Assembly (NCBI GenBank): GCA_002943765.1 | Contig: PQWQ01000003.1 | Coordinates: forward strand, 2,331,001-2,395,000 | Origin: Psoroptes ovis | Taxonomy: Eukaryota > Arthropoda > Arachnida > Sarcoptiformes > Psoroptidae | DNA length: 64,000 bases | Reading direction: 5' to 3' | Shown here: one piece after another, positions 58,659 to 64,000 of the stretch | Numbering within the stretch: position 1 is the stretch's first letter | How the letters are laid out: the number at the start of each line of letters is the position of its first letter | Program-made: the position numbers and the translations under genes | Notes under the pieces: generated by a model | Databases searched by the model: none | The model's input: only the letters and a program-made list of their open reading frames with translations | Told to the model about the DNA's origin: nothing

Positions 58659-61600
58659 ATGTTTGCTATAAATCGTGAAAAATTTTCATCAAAATTGCCA
58701 CCAAATCGATATGAATTGGAGAATAAAAATAAGTAAGTGGATAATTTTCACTTTGGTTATGTTTCATAAAATTAATTTTCAATTTTATTTCTTAGATTAA
58801 TCATAGAATTATCAGCTAAATTAGACAAACAACATCAACAAGTTAAAACATTAAAGCAATTATATTCACAACAATTGATTGAACAACGTAAACAATTATC
58901 AGAAGAAATTAGTTTCATTTTTCGTTATGCTCCAATCGAATATGGCCGTGTATGTGAAGATATTTTATGGAAAAGGAATTATTATGATTGTGTTAAAGTT
59001 TTTAAAAAATATCGTCGTCAATTGACAACAAAATCAAATAATGATAACAATATTGAAACAATAAGTTTATTGCGTTCACATCTGCTATCTGGAATAGGCC
59101 ATTATCATAGTTTATTGATATCGTTTCGAGAAGGTTTCAATTTAGAATGTTTAGATCAATTAATATTTTTGCCCATCTCCAGTAATCATATTCAAAATCA
59201 TCATTATTTAAATAATTCACCTTTCAAATTAATTAAGCAACAACATCCAAATTTGAATGATAGTGCAAATGATCAAACAATGACTTCGCTTAAACTCAAT
59301 AATTTTGATGATAATAACAATAATTATGAAGATAATGATGAAACTGCACTCGTTTTTGATTATGAATACATATGTGATGAAAAATTCAAAGAAACATTGA
59401 TGTATTTGATATATCGTTTCTATATCTGTATTGGGGATTTAGCTCGTTATTATGCAGATTTTTTTCCATCAATCAATGATTCTACAATTGTTGAGAAATT
59501 CGATGATCAAAATTTCAAAATTGCTTCATTATATTATCGATTCGCATCATTAATGCAACCACAGCTTGGAATGCCGTATAATCAGCTCGGTACATTACAT
59601 ACAAATAGTTTTTATGGATTGAATTCAATTTATTTTTATTTCCGTTGTCTGAATTCAAAGAAAAAATTCATTGGTATCAAAGAAAATTTGAAACACACAT
59701 TCTCTTTTGTTGCCAAATCATATGCATCTGATATTAATGAAGATTCAAAAGAGACATTAAAAAACGTCAATGGATTTATAGGTCATAATAGTAGTATCCT
59801 AATGGAAAAAAATTTTCAAAATGATGAAGAACTTGTCCGTTCAACAATCAATCGTTTTATTGACATATTTTCCCAATTATTCGATTTGATTGATGAAATT
59901 GAGAATAAAGAACAAACAATAATGGTCTCTAAGTTATTCAGAAAAATCGATGATGTTTTAATTCTGTTTCGTAATGCTCTCAATATAGTTGATACAGTAT
60001 CTTCATCAAATAAGAAAATGTCACATTTGAAACCAGATAAATTATTAGCATCAAATATATTCGAAATAATATCAATTATAGTGATTTTGATTGATCAGCT
60101 AAAAATGTCCATGAAGAAAAATGAAATAAATGTTAATTTAGCGGCAATAACATCGGATATAATCGAATCTGAAAATTTTGATGGGAGTCTCAATATTCGT
60201 TCTAATTTGATCCTTTATATTTCTTACTATTTTCTATTCCAAGTAATAACAATGGTTATTCATCGCGAATCTGAATTATTGAAGAAAATGTTATATGTTT
60301 CGCAAAATTTGATTGATGATGATTCCACGATTTCTCAACAAGTGTTAAAAAAACAAAAGAAAAATATGAAACCAAATTCAATAAGTAAACAATCATTGCG
60401 CAAACATTATCAATCTACACAATCATTCTCATCTGATTATGGCGATTGTCCCAATAATAATGATGAAACAACAATGGCTGAGCTTAAAAGTCGTGTTATT
60501 AAAACAATTCAAGATATATTGGATTCATCAGAAAACGAGGATGAAGATGATGCTGACGATAATGAAGTTGAAGAATTGATCATGCTAGATACGATCGAAG
60601 ATATTGATTGTGAATATAAAACACAGAAAAATGGAACAAATAATTGCACCTTTCCTTTGTCTTCAGATTCAAGAACTTTTGATCAAATCTTGGCATTCTT
60701 ATATGCAGAATCATTTACTTCAATCATAAAATTTTTTTGTGATTATCTGCAATCAAATGGTGATTTTATTGAAATACTTCAAAATATGTCTATTTTGGTT
60801 GAATATTTTGAACAATTTTTCAATTATTTAAATTTGATCAGCGATTTTGATTTACGATTGATTCGTAATTTTAAATCATACTTGGAACATGAATTTCAAA
60901 AGAATAATGCAAAAAAACAAATGGCCAAAATACATGAGCTTATCGATTTATTCAATTATATAAATCAATTATCCAATTATACATTGAAAGATTTCAAACA
61001 ATCATCACCATTGAGCAGTGAAATGGCATTCATGAATTTGACTGAAGAATTGTCGAATTTTTATCGATCATTATTCAATTGTCAAGATGATTGGAATTTG
61101 ATGAATCTTAAAAATGAGTTGACGATTGAAAAATCATGTTATTTATCAATGAAATCGATGTTAATATTGGGAATAAAATTGGCATTGTTATCATTAGAAA
61201 ATGGAAATTTTAAATTAATTGCCACTGACTATAATCTTGTAACTATACATGATATAAAACAAAATAAGCATGTCAAATTTATTTTCGAAACATTACAACC
61301 TTTCAAATCAAAATCAATTTTAAAAAATGATCACTATTCGACAATTATATTTAAAGCTAGAGATAAATGTAAACAATTAATTCAATTTGATTTGAATGAT
61401 AATGATGATGAAATAGAAAACGTTTGCGACAATATCACCAATGACAATGATGAAAATAAAGAAACGTCTTCGAAAAAAATGCAACCAATCGATCGTACAA
61501 ATGTTAATAATAATTTTCATGAACCCATGAAATCATTGATCGATTTTGAAAAATTGCCACATCTTTTAATCGATCCATTTGTATATTTGGAAAATTTGGA

Positions 61601-62408
61601 GCAAATAAAGCAAATAGTATTGCAGAAAAAAGCATTCGTTATTGTGCCTAAATTAGGTTAGTGATTTAAATTTGAAATTTTTATGTAACATCTAATTTAT
61701 TATTTATTTTTCACAGTTACCGATTTTTTGAACAATTTAAAAAGCAAAAATATTAAATCCGCTATCGAAGCAAGTGTTTTTCTACATGATGAATTTTTTC
61801 GTGGTTCTCGTATGATACGTTTTATTCGTGATGAAGATCGTCTAGAATTAGAAATGTTGAATTATCCACGTAAAAATGTTTGGTGTAGAAATATGATGAA
61901 TAATGATAATGAAAATGTTGATGATAATGTCAATGTTAATGTAACGAATTCGGATGATCGAAAAATTAATTGTAAAAAATTACAAGATTTCGCATTATTT
62001 TATGAACTGCTTGAACATTGTCATCACTTGTTGACTCATAAAATATTGAAACATTTTAAACATAATGATAATGAACAGCAACAACAATTGACTTTGATAA
62101 CAACAAATACAAATCTTAACAGATGGCCTTCGAATGCATCCACATCGATTGCACAAGCTTGTGGTATCGAAATCGATACAATGGATTCATATTTAATTAA
62201 ACAAAATATCAAAAATAATAATTATAAAAAATATCGTATGAATCGAAAATTTGATCGACATAATAAAACATTGTCATCATCAAACAATAATAGTAATAAT
62301 GGTAATCCGCCACAAAAATCATCGAATGCACATTTCCGGCCTATACAAAATATGGCTAATAATACCAATAATGTGGCTGGTACATCATCAATGCATCAAC
62401 ATAGATGA
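58659..62408 (+). CDS. Smg5: SMG5-like nonsense-mediated decay factor
   Basis: SMG5 binds phosphorylated UPF1 and recruits decay and dephosphorylation factors in cytoplasmic nonsense-mediated mRNA decay. Three exons, 58659-58732, 58796-61656 and 61717-62408, are joined by GT-AG introns of 63 and 60 bp with matching phases, giving 1208 residues. An EST1-type 14-3-3-like and helical-repeat region covers about residues 69-330: YGRVCEDILWKRNYYDCVKVFKKYR, split here as YGRVCEDILWK and YYDCVKVFKK, then ICIGDLARYYADF and QPQLGMPYNQLGTL. A long variable middle with acidic runs follows. From about residue 940 a PIN-like domain appears (LLIDPFVYLENLEQIKQI, then VTDFLNNLK, FFRGSRMIRF, FALFYELLEHCHHL). 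The combination of EST1 region and a C-terminal degenerate PIN indicates SMG5; SMG7 lacks PIN and SMG6 has an active one. The last 80 or so residues are Asn/Ser-rich. Confidence 0.92.
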
Positions 62409-62579
62409 TTGTCGCAAATTAATTGAAATGAATTGATATCTTTTTCATACGAATGATTAATTGAAAAAATTGAATTCAAGAATCATTGCGCATGTTTCTC
62501 GTCATGCTTGCGCATGTATGCTGTTCACGCTAGTCAAGTGTTGAGACAAGAATTATTCGAATAATATTTGAATGGGGGG

Positions 62580-62585
62580 AATAAA
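62580..62585 (+). promoter_or_regulatory. Candidate polyadenylation signal of SMG5
   Basis: AATAAA about 170 bp after the SMG5 stop codon, the first one I noticed downstream. Assigned by position only. Confidence 0.3.
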
Positions 62586-63621
62586 TGAAGACTGAGAATT
62601 ACAAATCATACAGAGCTCAAAATTGAAATTTTGCTATCTCTTGGTGTCTATGGCATTGATCAAGATTCTTCTAACAATTTTCGCACTACACTTATGCATA
62701 TTCATGCATCGTATATATATTTTTTTTCTCGAAACCAAGGTTTGATTATCTTAGATTATGATAATTATTATATCGACTTATATCTCGTTTTTTAAATCCA
62801 AACTTACAGAATTCTTCTGATGTTTTTCCTTTATGAATGTAATATCCATTAGCAGATGTCGAATCCATGAAAAATTGGTTTTGGATTCCCTAACATATGA
62901 ATGGACGATATTCAAAACAATTATATCTTCATGCGTTTTTGTTTTCTCACAAATGAAAATTTTAATTTAAAACTCTTCAATCGCATCAATGATTCTTTCA
63001 TCATTCTTGCACCTCATAAATCCAATACACTCACTATTATAAATCATCAATAGCGATTTGCCTGCACAAACATCTTACATAATTGCATCTTTTTCTTAAT
63101 TGATGTTTAACCAAGAATAACTGAATTAAATTCAATAAAAATATATTCATTTTTTTTGTCTAATCATTTGTTAATTTTTTCGATCTATTGATTCATTTTT
63201 CGCATTGATGTTCAATTATTGGTTCTTAATTTTTTACGGCGCTTAATCCATGAAGTTTTTTCTTTCTTTTATGGAGTTTTTATCCATTGATTTTGAATGG
63301 CGATTCGCTCCATTCATTTTCTATGTAGTTTTTTCCTTTGATTTTATTTTGAGGTGTTTTATCCATTGATTTTCTATGGGATTTTTTCGACTTTGATTTT
63401 TTTCTTCATTTTTCAACTCCATTCATTTCACTATAATGATTGCAATGTGTTTGTATTGAGATGGGATTGTACGTGTTCTGCATGTAACTCAATCAGTGTT
63501 GATTATAATGATTATATTACAAGTCTTATTATTGAGTGAATATGTACATGTTATGATCTGCATGAAAACTTGCTTCGCGCTTGATAGGAAAACTTCTTTA
63601 AAAATTATCAAAACCTAATAT

Positions 63622-63800
63622 GATTAATTTCAAGGAAGTTTCTCAAATTTTTTTTTTTTTCGTGTTCAAATGGGAAACTTTTCAGGAAAATTTCAACACC
63701 TTTCCAGATTGATTTCAAGGAAGTTTCTGCGAATTTTTTTTTCGTGTAAAAATGGGAAACTTTTCAGGGAATTTTTAACACTGATCTAAATGAATTTCAG
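63622..63800. repeat. 85-bp tandem repeat, about two copies
   Basis: Blocks starting GATTAATTTCAAGGAAGTTT (63622) and GATTGATTTCAAGGAAGTTT (63707) are followed by a T-rich run, CGTGT and a shared ATGGGAAACTTTTCAGG. A third partial copy starts near 63783. Copies differ mostly in the length of the T run. Confidence 0.75.
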
Positions 63801-64000
63801 AAATTTCAGGAAAGGGTTACCTGTAATAAGATATAGTCTTAATGCCCTTGTAAAAAAATTGAAAAAAAAATTATTGCATCATGTTCTTGGTCAATAAAGA
63901 TGAAAAAAAGTCCATTATGGTCATCTCAAATTCTTGACCCTTCCGTTCCAAAAAATGGATCAAAAGTTAAAAATTGCAATATCTCGGCCGTTTCACGAGG

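Larger units (their letters stand above)
62409..64000. other. 3' flank of SMG5 and repeat-rich spacer
   Basis: No accepted gene. A GCGCATG-containing duplicated block lies near 62488-62520. Degenerate repeats of TCCATTGATTTTCTATGG-like sequence lie at about 63270-63400, and an 85-bp tandem repeat at 63622-63800. The spacer continues beyond the end of the window. Confidence 0.45.

Noticed and set aside
1..64000. tRNA, rRNA or CRISPR features
   Set aside because: No T-arm/A-box combinations, rRNA-like blocks or spaced direct repeats were seen on reading both strands. A tRNA scan would be the decisive check.

Overview
The window is a strongly AT-rich animal nuclear sequence. Its intron-bearing genes use GT-AG introns, many only about 59-70 bp long. 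Its proteins are rich in poly-N, poly-Q and poly-D tracts, and its arthropod-type retrotransposons and very AT-rich spacers fit a small invertebrate genome. An acariform (dust-mite-like) mite is my best guess. That guess is an inference from composition and gene structure, not from any database match.

Five host genes can be read with good support. They are a secreted MAM-domain protein (6212-6817, +); ARPC4, a subunit of the Arp2/3 complex (8789-9424, -); CXXC1/CFP1, the PHD-finger subunit of the SET1 H3K4 methyltransferase complex (10126-11958, +, three exons); a two-PDZ scaffold protein (four exons spread over 13882-31077, -); and SMG5, a nonsense-mediated decay factor (58659-62408, +, three exons). 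ARPC4 and CXXC1 are divergent and share a spacer of about 700 bp. The first PDZ domain of the PDZ gene is assembled across a 13.6 kb intron.

Two full-length LTR retrotransposons are present. A Ty1/copia element (25390-29820, -) lies inside the giant PDZ-gene intron in the same orientation as the host gene. It has 268-bp LTRs that differ at one base and a 5-bp target duplication. A BEL/Pao element (46452-52023, +) has two 271-bp LTRs that read as identical and a 6-bp target duplication. Its long ORF appears to be shifted out of frame by one extra T just before its 3' end. A third mobile element is a 187-bp hAT-type MITE (56040-56226) with 15-bp perfect terminal inverted repeats and an 8-bp target duplication.

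The rest (about 1-6.2 kb, most of the PDZ intron, 31-46 kb, 52-58.6 kb and 62.6-64 kb) is AT-rich spacer with microsatellites, long A/T homopolymers and a few short or uncertain ORFs. No tRNA, rRNA or CRISPR array was seen. The most notable host-gene observations are a CFP1 that keeps its PHD finger and C-terminal domain but has no CXXC DNA-binding zinc finger, and an ARPC4 carrying a 45-residue insertion in an otherwise highly conserved protein.
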